A DNA stretch of 64,000 nucleotides from Flavobacterium psychrophilum (GCA_945872245.1 CAMBZB010000008.1:12145-76144), one strand, 5' to 3'; shown: positions 54,247-64,000, numbered from the stretch's first letter. The notes: generated by a model not told the origin, from the letters alone. Program-made: numbers and translations.

Positions 54247-56178
54247 ATGGTGTTTTCCAGTTTGTTTAGAAAAAAAACAGTTCAAGACATTTTAAGGCAA
54301 GTGGCAAAAAATGAATCTGATGGACATGAAGCTTTGGGAAAACATTTGACGGCAAGAGATTTGACAGCATTTGGTATTGCAGCAATTGTTGGAGCCGGAA
54401 TTTTTAGCACCATTGGAAAAGCCAGTGCAGACGGCGGTCCAGCAGTTATTTTTCTATTCTTGTTCACCGCTTTGGCTTGTAGTTTTGCTGCTTTTGCTTA
54501 TGCCGAATTCGCATCAATGGTTCCTGTTTCTGGAAGCGCCTATACTTATTCGTATGTTGCCTTTGGAGAAATAATTGCTTGGATCATTGGTTGGGCCTTG
54601 ATTATGGAGTATGCCATTGGGAATATAACGGTCGCTATTTCGTGGAGCGATTATTTCACCGGCTTGCTCGAAAGTGGTGGCGTTCATTTGCCCCAATGGG
54701 TTCAAATGGATTATTTGACTGCATCGAATGGTTTTAAAGATGCCATAGCCTTGATGCAAGGCGGGAAATCTTTTGAAAATTTAAGTATTGGTTTACAAGC
54801 ATCATATACCGCTTGGACGACATCTCCAGTAATTGGCTCCTTCCATTTTGTGGCTGATTTGCCGGCATTATTAATTATTATTTTGATTACGGCTTTGGTA
54901 TATCGTGGGATGAAAGAATCCAGAAATGCTAGTAATATGATGGTTGCCGTTAAATTATGCATTGTACTCTTGGTAATTGCTGTTGGTCTTTTTTACGTGG
55001 ATACGGTAAATTGGCATCCGTTTGCACCAAATGGTGCTAGTGGCGTTTTGAAAGGAGTTTCGGCGGTTTTCTTTGCTTATATTGGTTTCGACGCCATTTC
55101 CACCACAGCCGAAGAATGTAAAGATCCGCAACGAGATTTGCCAAAGGGAATGATGTGGGCCATCATTATTTGTACTATTTTATATATCGCCATTGCATTG
55201 GTGCTAACAGGAATGGTGAGTTATAATGAGTTGAATGTAGGCGATCCTCTAGCTTTTGTTTTCGATAAATTGGATTTAAAATGGATGTCGGGAATTATTG
55301 CCGTGAGCGCCGTTGTAGCCATGGCAAGTGTTTTATTGGTTTTTCAAATGGGACAACCCCGAATTTGGATGAGTATGAGCCGAGACGGTTTACTACCAAA
55401 AAGGTTTTCTAAAGTGCATCCAAAATTCAAAACGCCTTCTTATGCAACTGTGGTAACTGGGTTTGTCGTTGCTATTCCTGCCCTGTTTTTGAATCTGACA
55501 ATGGTTACGGATTTATGTAGCATTGGAACTTTGTTTGCCTTTGTTTTGGTTTGTGCCGGAGTTTTGGTTTTGCAAAATAAAACGGATATTCCTCGTGGAA
55601 AATTCAAAACACCTTATGTAAATTCTAAATTTTTTATGCCAGTTTTGATTGCCATTGGACTTATTTTTTCTTTTGGTTACAATAAAAAAGCAACAATGGA
55701 TTTTTTGACCAATGAAACCCAAATAAAAAGTTCGGCCGATATAATTACCTCGTTGGATAAAGACCACTTTGCCAAAGTGTATGAATATTTGGTAAGTGTT
55801 GATGCCAAAAAAAGCACCGCCGAAACACCTGATTTAGAACTTATGTTAAGTCAATACCAACAAGATGAGTCCAAATATACAGCAATAATTAAAGGGTTGC
55901 CTGTTGCTGATTCTGTCAAATACGAAAGTGGTTTCAGCTTGTTCAAACACAAAATTCCGATGTGGATTTTCTTGATTGTCTTGTTTGGATTGACAATTTG
56001 GTCAAACAGACAAAATTTATCGTTAATTCCTTTGTTGGGACTAATTTGTTGCCTTTATATGATGGCCGAATTGAGTGTTTGGAACTGGATTTATTTCACC
56101 ATTTGGTTGCTCATAGGGCTATCAATTTACTTTGGCTTTAGCCGAAAAAACAGCAAGTTGAACATTCAGAATTTATAA
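54247..56178 (+). CDS. APC-family amino acid permease
   Basis: A 643-residue inner-membrane transporter with about 14 helices. Marks are GIAAIVGAGIFSTIGKAS and VPVSGSAYTYSYVAFGEIIAWIIGWALIMEY (substrate-site helices 1 and 3), typical of the cationic amino acid transporter branch. A hydrophilic insertion (about 490-565, with TSLDKDHFAKVYEYL) sits before the last helices. Likely imports amino acids by proton symport. The next gene follows 27 bases later. Confidence 0.9.
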   Translation: MVFSSLFRKKTVQDILRQVAKNESDGHEALGKHLTARDLTAFGIAAIVGAGIFSTIGKASADGGPAVIFLFLFTALACSFAAFAYAEFASMVPVSGSAYTYSYVAFGEIIAWIIGWALIMEYAIGNITVAISWSDYFTGLLESGGVHLPQWVQMDYLTASNGFKDAIALMQGGKSFENLSIGLQASYTAWTTSPVIGSFHFVADLPALLIIILITALVYRGMKESRNASNMMVAVKLCIVLLVIAVGLFYVDTVNWHPFAPNGASGVLKGVSAVFFAYIGFDAISTTAEECKDPQRDLPKGMMWAIIICTILYIAIALVLTGMVSYNELNVGDPLAFVFDKLDLKWMSGIIAVSAVVAMASVLLVFQMGQPRIWMSMSRDGLLPKRFSKVHPKFKTPSYATVVTGFVVAIPALFLNLTMVTDLCSIGTLFAFVLVCAGVLVLQNKTDIPRGKFKTPYVNSKFFMPVLIAIGLIFSFGYNKKATMDFLTNETQIKSSADIITSLDKDHFAKVYEYLVSVDAKKSTAETPDLELMLSQYQQDESKYTAIIKGLPVADSVKYESGFSLFKHKIPMWIFLIVLFGLTIWSNRQNLSLIPLLGLICCLYMMAELSVWNWIYFTIWLLIGLSIYFGFSRKNSKLNIQNL

Positions 56179-56205
56179 ATTGATTTTCGAAATAATACAG
56201 CAAAG

Positions 56206-57519
56206 ATGAAAATACTTGAAAAAGGAAGCCTTAAATTAATCAACGCTTGGGCATTTTATGATTGGGCAAATTCCGTTTATTCCTTGGTGATTGCTACGGC
56301 AGTTTTCCCTATCTATTATGAGTCTGTGACAAACGAAAATTCTGGAATGGTTGATTTTTTGGGAACATCAATTCTCAACAGTTCTTTATTGTCCTATTCG
56401 TTGTCTTTTTCGTTTTTGATTGTTGCCTTTTTATCTCCAATATTATCTGGAATTGCAGATTACATTGGTAATAAAAAGCGTTTTATGCAGTTTTTCTGTT
56501 ATTTGGGTTCACTTTCTGTGATGGGTATGTTTTTCTTTAAAGATCAAGATACATTATGGATTGGAATCATTTCAACAATTTTGGCCAGTATTGGTTTTTG
56601 GGGAAGTGTTGTTTTTTATAATTCGTATTTGCCTGAAATTGCTTTTCCGGAACAATACGATAGAGTGAGTGCCAAAGGATTTATTTATGGTTATTTGGGA
56701 TCCGTAATTCTTTTAATTTTTAATTTGACAATGGTGATGAAACCGGAATGCTATGGAATTACAGACCCTACTTTGCCAGCTAGAATCTCGTTTTTGTCCG
56801 TTGGTATATGGTGGATGGCTTTTGCACAAGTAACATTTTATTATTTACCCAATAATATATTCAATAAAAAACCCAGAAAAGATTTTATTTTTAAAGGTTT
56901 AAGGGAGCTAAAAGAGGTGGTGCAAAGTTTAAAAAAACTGACTGATTTGAAACAGTTTTTAATCGCTTTTTTTCTATATAGCATTGGAGTTCAGACGACA
57001 ATTTTATTGGCTAGTATTTACGGAAAAGTAGAGTTGAAGATAGAAACTAGCCAATTAATTATCACTATTTTATTAATACAATTAGTAGCCATTTTTGGTG
57101 CTTATTTATTTTCAAGAATATCCGAAAACATTGGAAACATAAAAACTTTAAAATTAACTATCGCCATTTGGGGATTAATATGTTTTGCAGCCTATTTATT
57201 GGAGGCTCAAAACAAATACATTAATTTACAATTTTACTCGCTTGGCGGCGCAATTGGTATGGTGCTTGGTGCCATTCAATCCTTGTCACGCTCCACTTAC
57301 TCCAAGTTATTGCCCGACACTGAGGACCACGCCACGTATTTTAGCTTTTTTGATGTTACTGAAAAAATCGCGATAGTATTGGGAACTTTTATTTTTGGTT
57401 TTGTGGGTTCAATAACAAATTCGATGCGGAATTCGATTTTAATTCTGGTAGTATTCTTTTTGCTGGGTTATATCGTTTTAAGTTTTATGAAGAAAACAGA
57501 TTTTGACGATAAGCTTTAG
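56206..57519 (+). CDS. MFS transporter of the UMF1/Atg22-like family
   Basis: A 437-residue protein with 12 helices, beginning NAWAFYDWANSVYSLVIATAVFP, the fixed start of the UMF1/Atg22 family, with SGIADYIGNKKRFMQFF at the loop between helices 2 and 3. Related vacuolar Atg22 exports amino acids, so an amino acid or peptide-derived substrate is possible, which suits its position beside an amino acid permease. Confidence 0.9.
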   Translation: MKILEKGSLKLINAWAFYDWANSVYSLVIATAVFPIYYESVTNENSGMVDFLGTSILNSSLLSYSLSFSFLIVAFLSPILSGIADYIGNKKRFMQFFCYLGSLSVMGMFFFKDQDTLWIGIISTILASIGFWGSVVFYNSYLPEIAFPEQYDRVSAKGFIYGYLGSVILLIFNLTMVMKPECYGITDPTLPARISFLSVGIWWMAFAQVTFYYLPNNIFNKKPRKDFIFKGLRELKEVVQSLKKLTDLKQFLIAFFLYSIGVQTTILLASIYGKVELKIETSQLIITILLIQLVAIFGAYLFSRISENIGNIKTLKLTIAIWGLICFAAYLLEAQNKYINLQFYSLGGAIGMVLGAIQSLSRSTYSKLLPDTEDHATYFSFFDVTEKIAIVLGTFIFGFVGSITNSMRNSILILVVFFLLGYIVLSFMKKTDFDDKL

Positions 57520-57620
57520 TCCCTTTTATATATTAGTAACTGCTGAAAAACCTATTCTAAGGTACATTTGAAAAAAGTGTCTAAGTCTTTTTGGTTCTAA
57601 AATATGTTTTAAACTTATTT

Positions 57621-57638
57621 TTGGCATAAAGATTGTCT
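57621..57638 (+). promoter_or_regulatory. lon -24/-12-like promoter element
   Basis: TTGGCATAAAGATTGTCT, 16 of 18 identical to the element upstream of dnaK (6446-6463), and 120 bases before the lon ATG. A second promoter-like box TATATTTG (57707-57714) lies closer to the gene, so lon may have both a stress and a basal promoter. Confidence 0.5.
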
Positions 57639-57758
57639 TTTTAAAAAGTTAAACGAATTTACCGCGTTATACATCGATTTTATTTAAATCTATTGTACTG
57701 ATGACCTATATTTGTTAGCAAATTAATTTTTTTAATGACAAAAAGACTTAAATAATAT

Positions 57759-60209
57759 ATGTCAAACCATAAAATACTCACTCTTGACAATCTGTCACTT
57801 CAGGAATTTGATACTGAAACCGATTTAATTCCATTATTGACACCTGAAGACGAGGAGGAAATGAATAATGAAGAATTACCGGATTCCTTATCCATTTTGC
57901 CTTTGCGTAATATGGTTTTATTTCCAGGAGTAGTTATTCCTATTACAGCCGGTCGCGATAAATCAATAAAGTTAATCAATGATGCTTATGCTTCAGGGAA
58001 AGTTATTGGTGTCGTTGCCCAAAAGAACGAGGAAATTGAAGATCCAGCAAAAAATGATATTCACAAAATAGGAACGGTTGCCCGAATTTTGCGCGTTCTA
58101 AAAATGCCCGATGGAAATGTTACCGTTATTCTTCAAGGAAAAAAACGTTTCCAAATAGGTTCCATTATTTCTGAAACACCCTATATTACTGCCAAAATCG
58201 AGGAAGTTTCCGAAAAACGGCCGGGAAAACAAGATACTGAGTTTTTGGCAATTATTGATTCTATAAAAGAATTAGCAATACAAATCATAAAGGAAAGTCC
58301 CAACATTCCTAGCGAAGCTACATTCGCCATAAAAAATATTGAAAGCCAATCGTTTTTAATCAATTTTGTGACTTCCAACATGAATTTGTCGGTTAAGGAA
58401 AAACAAGATTTACTTTCGATTAATGCTTTAAAAGAGCGCGCGCTTGAAACGCTTCGTTATATGAATATTGAGTTGCAAAAACTCGAATTGAAAAACGATA
58501 TTCAATCTAAAGTTCGTTTTGATTTAGATCAGCAACAACGAGAATATTTCCTCCACCAACAAATGAAAACCATTCAGGAAGAACTTGGGGGTGTTTCGCA
58601 AGAAGAGGAAATAGATGAAATGAGCATCAAAGCCAAGACGAAAAAATGGGATGAAACTACGCAAAAACATTTCGAAAAGGAATTGTCAAAAATGCGCAGA
58701 ATGAACCCACAAGCGCCTGATTTTGGTATTCAAAGAAATTATTTGGAGCTGTTTTTGGACTTGCCTTGGAACGAATATTCCAAAGATAATTTTGATTTGA
58801 AACGCGCACAAAAAATTCTAGACAGGGATCATTTTGGTCTAGAAGACGTGAAGAAAAGAATGATAGAACATTTGGCTGTATTGAAATTGAGAAATGACAT
58901 GAAGTCACCCATAATCTGCTTGACAGGACCCCCAGGTGTTGGTAAGACATCCATCGGAAAATCAGTTGCCGAAGCATTGGGAAGGGAATATGTGAGAATT
59001 TCCCTTGGTGGATTGCGTGATGAAGCGGAAATTCGTGGACATAGGAAAACCTATATTGGCGCGATGCCTGGAAGAATAATTCAAAGCTTGAAAAAAGCGG
59101 GAACGTCAAATCCAGTTTTTGTATTAGACGAAATTGATAAATTATCCAATAGCCACCAAGGCGATCCGTCTTCGGCATTGTTGGAAGTTTTGGATCCAGA
59201 ACAAAACAGTTCTTTTTATGATAACTTCTTGGAAATGGGTTATGATTTATCGAAAGTGATGTTCATTGCCACTTCCAATAACATGTCTGAAATTCAACCC
59301 GCATTGAGGGATCGAATGGAAATTATAAGAATGTCGGGCTATACTATCGAAGAAAAAGTTGAGATTGCCCGCCAGCACTTGTTTCCGAGACAAATGAAAG
59401 AACACGGTTTGACCACCAAGCATTTAACCATCGGAAAAAAACAATTGGAAAAAATTGTCGAAGGATACACTCGTGAATCTGGCGTTCGTGGTTTGGAAGC
59501 AAAAATTGCTCAAGTCATTCGAAATGCTGCCAAATCCATTGCGATGGAAGAGGAGTATAACAAGAAAGTGACTGACGAAGATATTGTAAAAGTTCTTGGG
59601 GTTCCTAGATTGGAAAGAGATAAATATGAAAGTAATGATGTCGCTGGAGTAGTCACAGGGTTGGCTTGGACAAGCGTCGGAGGAGATATTCTCTTCATAG
59701 AATCCTTGATTTCTCCCGGAAAAGGAGGGATGACCATTACGGGAAATTTAGGTACGGTAATGAAGGAATCGGCAACAATAGCTTTGGAATATATCAAAGC
59801 CAACGCAGAACATTTGGGATTAAATCCAGATATGTTGTCCAAATACAATATCCATTTGCACGTCCCTGAAGGTGCCACTCCAAAAGATGGACCAAGTGCA
59901 GGAATTGCGATGCTGACTTCATTGGTTTCGGTACTTACACAGAAGAAAGTGAAAAAAGGTTTGGCCATGACTGGTGAAATTACTTTGCGTGGAAAAGTAT
60001 TGCCAGTTGGCGGAATAAAAGAAAAAATCTTGGCGGCCAAAAGAGCCAACATCAAGGAAATTGTTTTATGTCATGAAAACAAGAGCGATATTGACGAAAT
60101 AAAACTCGAATATATTGAGGGAATGACGTTTCATTATGTTAAGGAGATGATTGATGTATTGAAAATAGCCATCACCAACCAAAAGGTTAAAAATGCAAAA
60201 GTATTATAA
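57759..60209 (+). CDS. lon: Lon protease (endopeptidase La)
   Basis: ATP-dependent cytoplasmic serine protease of 816 residues that degrades misfolded and regulatory proteins. N-terminal substrate domain (LSILPLRNMVLFPGVVIPI), AAA+ module with Walker A GPPGVGKTS (about 390-398) and DEIDKLSNS, sensor region RDRMEII, then the protease domain with catalytic Ser713 in PKDGPSAGIAM and Lys near 755 in VGGIKEKILAAKRANI. It shares the -24/-12-like element with dnaK. Confidence 0.97.
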   Translation: MSNHKILTLDNLSLQEFDTETDLIPLLTPEDEEEMNNEELPDSLSILPLRNMVLFPGVVIPITAGRDKSIKLINDAYASGKVIGVVAQKNEEIEDPAKNDIHKIGTVARILRVLKMPDGNVTVILQGKKRFQIGSIISETPYITAKIEEVSEKRPGKQDTEFLAIIDSIKELAIQIIKESPNIPSEATFAIKNIESQSFLINFVTSNMNLSVKEKQDLLSINALKERALETLRYMNIELQKLELKNDIQSKVRFDLDQQQREYFLHQQMKTIQEELGGVSQEEEIDEMSIKAKTKKWDETTQKHFEKELSKMRRMNPQAPDFGIQRNYLELFLDLPWNEYSKDNFDLKRAQKILDRDHFGLEDVKKRMIEHLAVLKLRNDMKSPIICLTGPPGVGKTSIGKSVAEALGREYVRISLGGLRDEAEIRGHRKTYIGAMPGRIIQSLKKAGTSNPVFVLDEIDKLSNSHQGDPSSALLEVLDPEQNSSFYDNFLEMGYDLSKVMFIATSNNMSEIQPALRDRMEIIRMSGYTIEEKVEIARQHLFPRQMKEHGLTTKHLTIGKKQLEKIVEGYTRESGVRGLEAKIAQVIRNAAKSIAMEEEYNKKVTDEDIVKVLGVPRLERDKYESNDVAGVVTGLAWTSVGGDILFIESLISPGKGGMTITGNLGTVMKESATIALEYIKANAEHLGLNPDMLSKYNIHLHVPEGATPKDGPSAGIAMLTSLVSVLTQKKVKKGLAMTGEITLRGKVLPVGGIKEKILAAKRANIKEIVLCHENKSDIDEIKLEYIEGMTFHYVKEMIDVLKIAITNQKVKNAKVL

Positions 60210-60232
60210 TCAAAACTCTTTGAATAAATTAT

Positions 60233-60268
60233 ATTCCATCTTGAAACTTCAGGATGGAATTTTTATTT
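60233..60268 (+). terminator. lon terminator
   Basis: ATTCCATC (60233-60240) pairs with GATGGAAT (60253-60260), followed by TTTTATTT. Confidence 0.75.
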
Positions 60269-60372
60269 CAATTAGAATTTACTTTGAAACTTCGACCTGA
60301 AAAAGGCAATTTTTACCATTATAATTTTATCTTCGCATTTGCGTTTTATTAGACAGAATCACTATTTCAAGT

Positions 60373-61395
60373 ATGCAAAAAAAACTTTTATTACTTTTTT
60401 TATTTTCAGTTTGCACCGTTTCATACGGTCAAATAGGAGGGAAGTATATTTATCAGTTTTTGAATTTGGTAACTTCACCAAGACAGGCAGCCATGGGGGG
60501 TAAAACGATAACAATTTACGATGATGATGTAAATCAAGCCCATTTTAACCCCGCTACAATTAACGCAGAAATGAACAATCATTTGGCTTTAAATTATGGG
60601 AGTTATTTTGGCGAAGTTACATACGGAACCGCTTCTTATGCGTATACGTATGACCGTCATTTACAAACTCTTCAAGCAGGAATAAATTATGTGAATTATG
60701 GTAAATTTGAGGGTTATGATGAAAACGGTCAAGCCACATCTCAATTTACGGGCAGTGAAATAGCACTTTCATTCGGATATGCCTATAATGTACCCAATAG
60801 CAATCTTTTTATTGGTGCCAATGGAAAACTGATTTCCTCTACATTGGAAAGTTACCATTCCTTTGGAGGTGCTATTGATTTGGGGGCTATTTTTATTGAC
60901 GAGGCCAATGATGTCAATTGGGCTTTAGTGGTTCGAAATATAGGAACACAGTTTACTACCTATAATGGCGCAAATGAAAAATTACCATTGGATATTATGG
61001 CTGGTGTATCACAAGAATTAGAAAATGTACCTGTTAGATGGCATCTTACGCTTGACAATTTACAGCAATGGAACATTTCTTTTTCAAATCCTGCCCAGGC
61101 CCAAACTTCTCTTGATGGAAGTACAACCGAAAAAAAAGTATCTCTGTTTGGCAATGCTTTGCGACATGTAATTTTTGGGGTAGAACTTTTCCCTAAAAGA
61201 TCATTTAATCTTAGATTGAGCTATAATTTTAGAAGATCACAAGAATTAAAATTATTGGAACAACGTACTTTTTCTGGAATTTCTTTAGGATTTGGATTGA
61301 AATTCAACAAATTGAAATTCAATTATTCTTACTCGAAATATACGCTAGCAGGAAACACGAGCTTATTTGGTTTAACCATTAACTTTCAAGAATAA
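60373..61395 (+). CDS. porQ: Type IX secretion system protein PorQ
   Basis: A 340-residue outer-membrane beta-barrel protein. Signal peptide to about residue 19 (FSVCTVSYG), then GGKYIYQFLNLVTSPRQAAMGG, which is the PorQ start, and strands ending in SYSKYTLAGNTSLFGLTINF. With PorZ it helps anchor cargo in the type IX system. It lies directly before cmk, a common pairing in Bacteroidota. A type IX cargo is encoded at 21128-24043. Confidence 0.9.
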   Translation: MQKKLLLLFLFSVCTVSYGQIGGKYIYQFLNLVTSPRQAAMGGKTITIYDDDVNQAHFNPATINAEMNNHLALNYGSYFGEVTYGTASYAYTYDRHLQTLQAGINYVNYGKFEGYDENGQATSQFTGSEIALSFGYAYNVPNSNLFIGANGKLISSTLESYHSFGGAIDLGAIFIDEANDVNWALVVRNIGTQFTTYNGANEKLPLDIMAGVSQELENVPVRWHLTLDNLQQWNISFSNPAQAQTSLDGSTTEKKVSLFGNALRHVIFGVELFPKRSFNLRLSYNFRRSQELKLLEQRTFSGISLGFGLKFNKLKFNYSYSKYTLAGNTSLFGLTINFQE

Positions 61396-61404
61396 TTTGT
61401 TTCG

Positions 61405-61412
61405 TATCTTTG
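61405..61412 (+). promoter_or_regulatory. Probable -7 box for cmk
   Basis: TATCTTTG fits TAnnTTTG between porQ and cmk; the upstream -33 box is weak. Confidence 0.4.
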
Positions 61413-61430
61413 AAACTTTAAATCCAAACT

Positions 61431-62141
61431 TTGAATAAGAGAATTACTATAGCAATAGACGGATTTTCGTCAACAGGGAAAAGTACATTGGCAAAAGAAT
61501 TGGCGAAACATCTAGGCTATGTTTATGTCGATACTGGTGCGATGTATCGTGCAGTTGCTTTATTTTCGATGCAAAATGGATATATTGGAAAAGATTTTTT
61601 TGATAAACAATCACTTATCAACAGTTTGCCTCACATAAAATTAATGTTCAAATTCAATCCTGATTTGGGTTTTGCCGAAATGTATTTGAACGGTGTTAAT
61701 GTTGAAAAAGAAATTCGCACTATCGAAGTTTCTAATTATGTTAGTAAAGTTGCCGAAATTTCGGAATTACGTTCTATGCTTGTCGTACAGCAACAAGAAA
61801 TGGGAAAAGATAAAGGTATTGTGATGGATGGAAGGGATATTGGAACGGTCGTATTTCCTGATGCAGAACTAAAAATATTTATGACGGCAAGCCCCATAAT
61901 ACGTGCCGAAAGACGATTTATAGAATTGCAAGGAAAAGGGGATAACGTAACTTTTGAAGAAATTTTAAAGAATGTTGAAGAGCGCGATTATATTGACACC
62001 CATCGCGAGGATTCTCCACTTGTGAAAGCGAAAGACGCTATAGAATTTGATAATTCCAATATCTCAAAACAAGAACAATTTCAAAAAGTTTTAAAATTCA
62101 TTCCAATTGAATCCTATTTTGATTCAAAAGATTTTTTATAA
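61431..62141 (+). CDS. cmk: Cytidylate kinase
   Basis: Phosphorylates CMP and dCMP. The 236 residues start at TTG 61431 (NKRITIAIDGFSSTGKSTLA, with P-loop GFSSTGKST at about 9-17); no in-frame ATG or GTG lies between the upstream stop (61419) and this codon, so a TTG start is needed. VDTGAMYRAVALF, MDGRDIGTVVFPDAELKIFM and RDYIDTHREDSPL are the NMP-kinase motifs. Its 3' end overlaps the NlpC gene by 6 bases. Confidence 0.93.
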   Translation: MNKRITIAIDGFSSTGKSTLAKELAKHLGYVYVDTGAMYRAVALFSMQNGYIGKDFFDKQSLINSLPHIKLMFKFNPDLGFAEMYLNGVNVEKEIRTIEVSNYVSKVAEISELRSMLVVQQQEMGKDKGIVMDGRDIGTVVFPDAELKIFMTASPIIRAERRFIELQGKGDNVTFEEILKNVEERDYIDTHREDSPLVKAKDAIEFDNSNISKQEQFQKVLKFIPIESYFDSKDFL

Positions 62142-62912
62142 AAGGGCACTATTTATGATTTTTTTGATGACCCTAAGTTTGTGAGTATGTTTATTGGCTT
62201 CAGGATTATAAATTCCTAAATGGTCTAGTCTGTCAATTCTGACTTTCCCGCTAGCGTGAATAATATAATTATTCTCCATAATAATACCTACATGGATAAT
62301 GTTTCCTTCCTCATTATCAAAAAATGCTAAATCGCCAGGTTCACTTTCTTCTATAAAACTAAGAGCTTCTCCCTGTAATGCTTGCTGGGAAGCATCTCGC
62401 TGCAATTTATAGCCATTGAGTTTATAAACCATTTGCGTAAATCCGGAGCAATCAATCCCAAAAGGAGTTTTTCCTCCCCAAAGGTAAGGTGCGTGCAAAT
62501 ACATAAATGCGGTGTTTAAAATGCCCTCCTTTGCTTTTATGCCACTGATTTTTGTTCCTTCAAAGTTAAAATTAGAAGTATTTATCTCAGCATGATTTAA
62601 AAAGGATAATGAAGATCCAAGTGGAATGGGCATTAATAAATCCGCTGGGGTAGTAATATATTCTATCAAATCTCCATTTAAGATAATGGCATCATTTGAT
62701 AATTGGTTAAAATCCGATTTCGAAATAAGCTGAATTTGCTTGGAATCTATCCAGCCTTCATAGGAATCATATTGTAATTTGATACGGTACCATTGTTTCA
62801 ATTGTTCTGTGATTTCAAAATGTTCTCCAAATAAAACCTGGGAAACAATTTCGCTTTTATCGCTGTGTTCCGATCGAAGTGGGATCATGGCTAGATTACA
62901 AATTCCGAACAT
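62136..62912 (-). CDS. NlpC/P60 peptidase with SH3b domain
   Basis: A 258-residue cell-wall endopeptidase-like protein. Residues 1-70 resemble a bacterial SH3 domain (EGWIDSKQI). The NlpC/P60 domain has the nucleophile in FGIDCSGFTQM (Cys about 154) and the His in NIIHVGIIM. Such enzymes cut gamma-D-glutamyl-diamino acid bonds in peptidoglycan. No signal peptide is visible from ATG 62912; the protein may act in the cytoplasm on imported muropeptides, which would suit the recycling operon at 46508-50943. Confidence 0.9.
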   Translation of the reverse strand: MFGICNLAMIPLRSEHSDKSEIVSQVLFGEHFEITEQLKQWYRIKLQYDSYEGWIDSKQIQLISKSDFNQLSNDAIILNGDLIEYITTPADLLMPIPLGSSLSFLNHAEINTSNFNFEGTKISGIKAKEGILNTAFMYLHAPYLWGGKTPFGIDCSGFTQMVYKLNGYKLQRDASQQALQGEALSFIEESEPGDLAFFDNEEGNIIHVGIIMENNYIIHASGKVRIDRLDHLGIYNPEANKHTHKLRVIKKIINSALL

Positions 62913-63005
62913 TTTTTACAATTAAAAATTAAAAATTACGAATTAAAATCAATGTCGTATCGTTTGCAAAACTAAATTAATTACGGGTAAAATTTTAATT
63001 TTTAA

Positions 63006-64000
63006 TTAAATTCTTTCAATAACAATAGCAGAAGCGCCACCACCACCATTGCATATAGTGGCAGCACCAATTTTTCCATTATTTTGTTCTAATACATTTA
63101 ATAGGGTAACGATAATGCGAGCACCGGAACACCCAAGAGGATGCCCCAAAGCCACTGCTCCGCCATTAATGTTTACTTTAGAATCATCTATTCCTAATAT
63201 TTTTGAATTGACCAATCCCACAACGGCAAAGGCCTCATTAAATTCAAAATAATCAACATCGCCAATTGACAAACCTGCTTTTTTCAAGGCTTTAGGGATG
63301 GCAATTGACGGGGAAGTAGTAAACCATTTGGGTTCTTGAGCTGCATCGGCATAGCCTCGTATGTATGCTAATGGTTTTAATCCCAAGGATACTGCTTTTT
63401 CTTCACTCATCATCACTAAGGCAGCAGCTCCATCATTTATGGTTGAGGCATTGGCGGCAGTCACGGTTCCTTCTTTTGTGAAAGCAGGATTTAGTGAAGG
63501 AATTTTATCTATTTTCACATTCGTGAATTCTTCGTCTATAGATACTACGATTGGCTCTCCTTTTCTTTGTGGAATTGAAACAGGGGCTATTTCATTGTCA
63601 AATTTTCCGGTTTCCCAAGCTTTCTTGGCACGTTCATATGATTGAATAGCGAAATTATCTTGTTGTTCTCTAGTAATATTGTATACTGTCGCACATAAGT
63701 CGGCACAAACGCCCATGGTATTATTATCGTAAGCATCCGTTAATCCGTCTTTCTGCATTCCGTCAATCATTGAGGCAGAACCAAATTTATGCCCATTTCG
63801 CAAATGCAGGTAATGAGGAATCAAACTCATATTTTCCATTCCGCCGGCAACAACAATTTCTGCATCTCCATTTTGTATTGCTTGCGCACCCAACATAACC
63901 GACTTCATTCCAGAAGCGCAGACTTTATTAACAGTAGTACAAATTACGGAATTTGGCAAACCGGCATAAATAGCCGCTTGTCTAGCAGGAGCTTGTCCAA
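63006..64000 (-). CDS. Acetyl-CoA C-acyltransferase (thiolase), 5' end missing
   Basis: The reading frame runs through the right edge of the window (GQAPARQAAIYAGLPN at the border), so the start is outside. The visible part holds VNKVCASGMKS with the nucleophilic Cys, GGMENMSLIPHYL, NINGGAVALGHPLGCSGARI with the active His, and CNGGGGASA with the second Cys near the end. It condenses or cleaves acyl-CoAs in fatty acid oxidation or acetoacetyl-CoA synthesis. An internal TTG at 63959 is not the start. Confidence 0.95.
   Translation of the reverse strand, partial: GQAPARQAAIYAGLPNSVICTTVNKVCASGMKSVMLGAQAIQNGDAEIVVAGGMENMSLIPHYLHLRNGHKFGSASMIDGMQKDGLTDAYDNNTMGVCADLCATVYNITREQQDNFAIQSYERAKKAWETGKFDNEIAPVSIPQRKGEPIVVSIDEEFTNVKIDKIPSLNPAFTKEGTVTAANASTINDGAAALVMMSEEKAVSLGLKPLAYIRGYADAAQEPKWFTTSPSIAIPKALKKAGLSIGDVDYFEFNEAFAVVGLVNSKILGIDDSKVNINGGAVALGHPLGCSGARIIVTLLNVLEQNNGKIGAATICNGGGGASAIVIERI

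Overview
The window is a 64 kb piece of a chromosome from a member of the Bacteroidota, most likely a Flavobacterium or close relative. The signs are low GC, the TAnnTTTG promoter type, a type IX secretion protein (PorQ) and a type IX sorting domain, SprB-type repeats, bacillithiol synthesis (BshB1), a large single-chain PurL, and a flavobacterial proteorhodopsin beside its retinal-forming gene blh. No rRNA, transposase, integrase, phage gene or CRISPR array is seen. There is one tRNA (His, GTG).

Layout. 1-742: 3' part of an NAD(P)HX dehydratase gene. 745-5705, minus strand: threonine operon (leader peptide, thrA, thrB, thrC); the unannotated leader carries eight consecutive Thr codons. 6446-8476: dnaK behind a -24/-12-like element that recurs upstream of lon. 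8506-11906: a membrane protein of unknown function, small membrane ORFs, blh and a proton-pumping rhodopsin. 12019-16450: corA, pta, ackA. 16512-20994: acyl-CoA synthetase, a membrane sulfatase/phosphoglycerol-transferase-like protein and a membrane-anchored tyrosine-phosphatase-like protein.

21061-30287 is the accessory region: seven minus-strand genes, all for exported proteins (a type IX cargo with two propeller-like repeat arrays, SprB-repeat lipoproteins and a duplicated 198-residue lipoprotein). It lies between the intact purL 3' end and a decayed second copy of the purL 3' end in the same orientation, which looks like the scar of an insertion at purL.

30288-40661: purL (with a GC-rich in-frame insertion), a beta-helix lipoprotein, two menaquinone genes, bshB1, tRNA-His, an M28 peptidase and ornithine aminotransferase. 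40781-45641: a sulfur/persulfide cluster (Crp/Fnr regulator, TauE/SafE exporter, persulfide dioxygenase-rhodanese fusion, thioredoxin, small membrane proteins, TPMT-type methyltransferase) with 5-4-5 palindromes at conserved distance from promoter-like boxes. 45711-50943: LOG protein and a peptidoglycan salvage operon (GH3, AmpG-like, YngK-like). 51179-57519: FAD/Fe-S D-lactate dehydrogenase-like protein, amino acid permease and MFS transporter. 57759-64000: lon, porQ, cmk, NlpC/P60 hydrolase and a partial thiolase.
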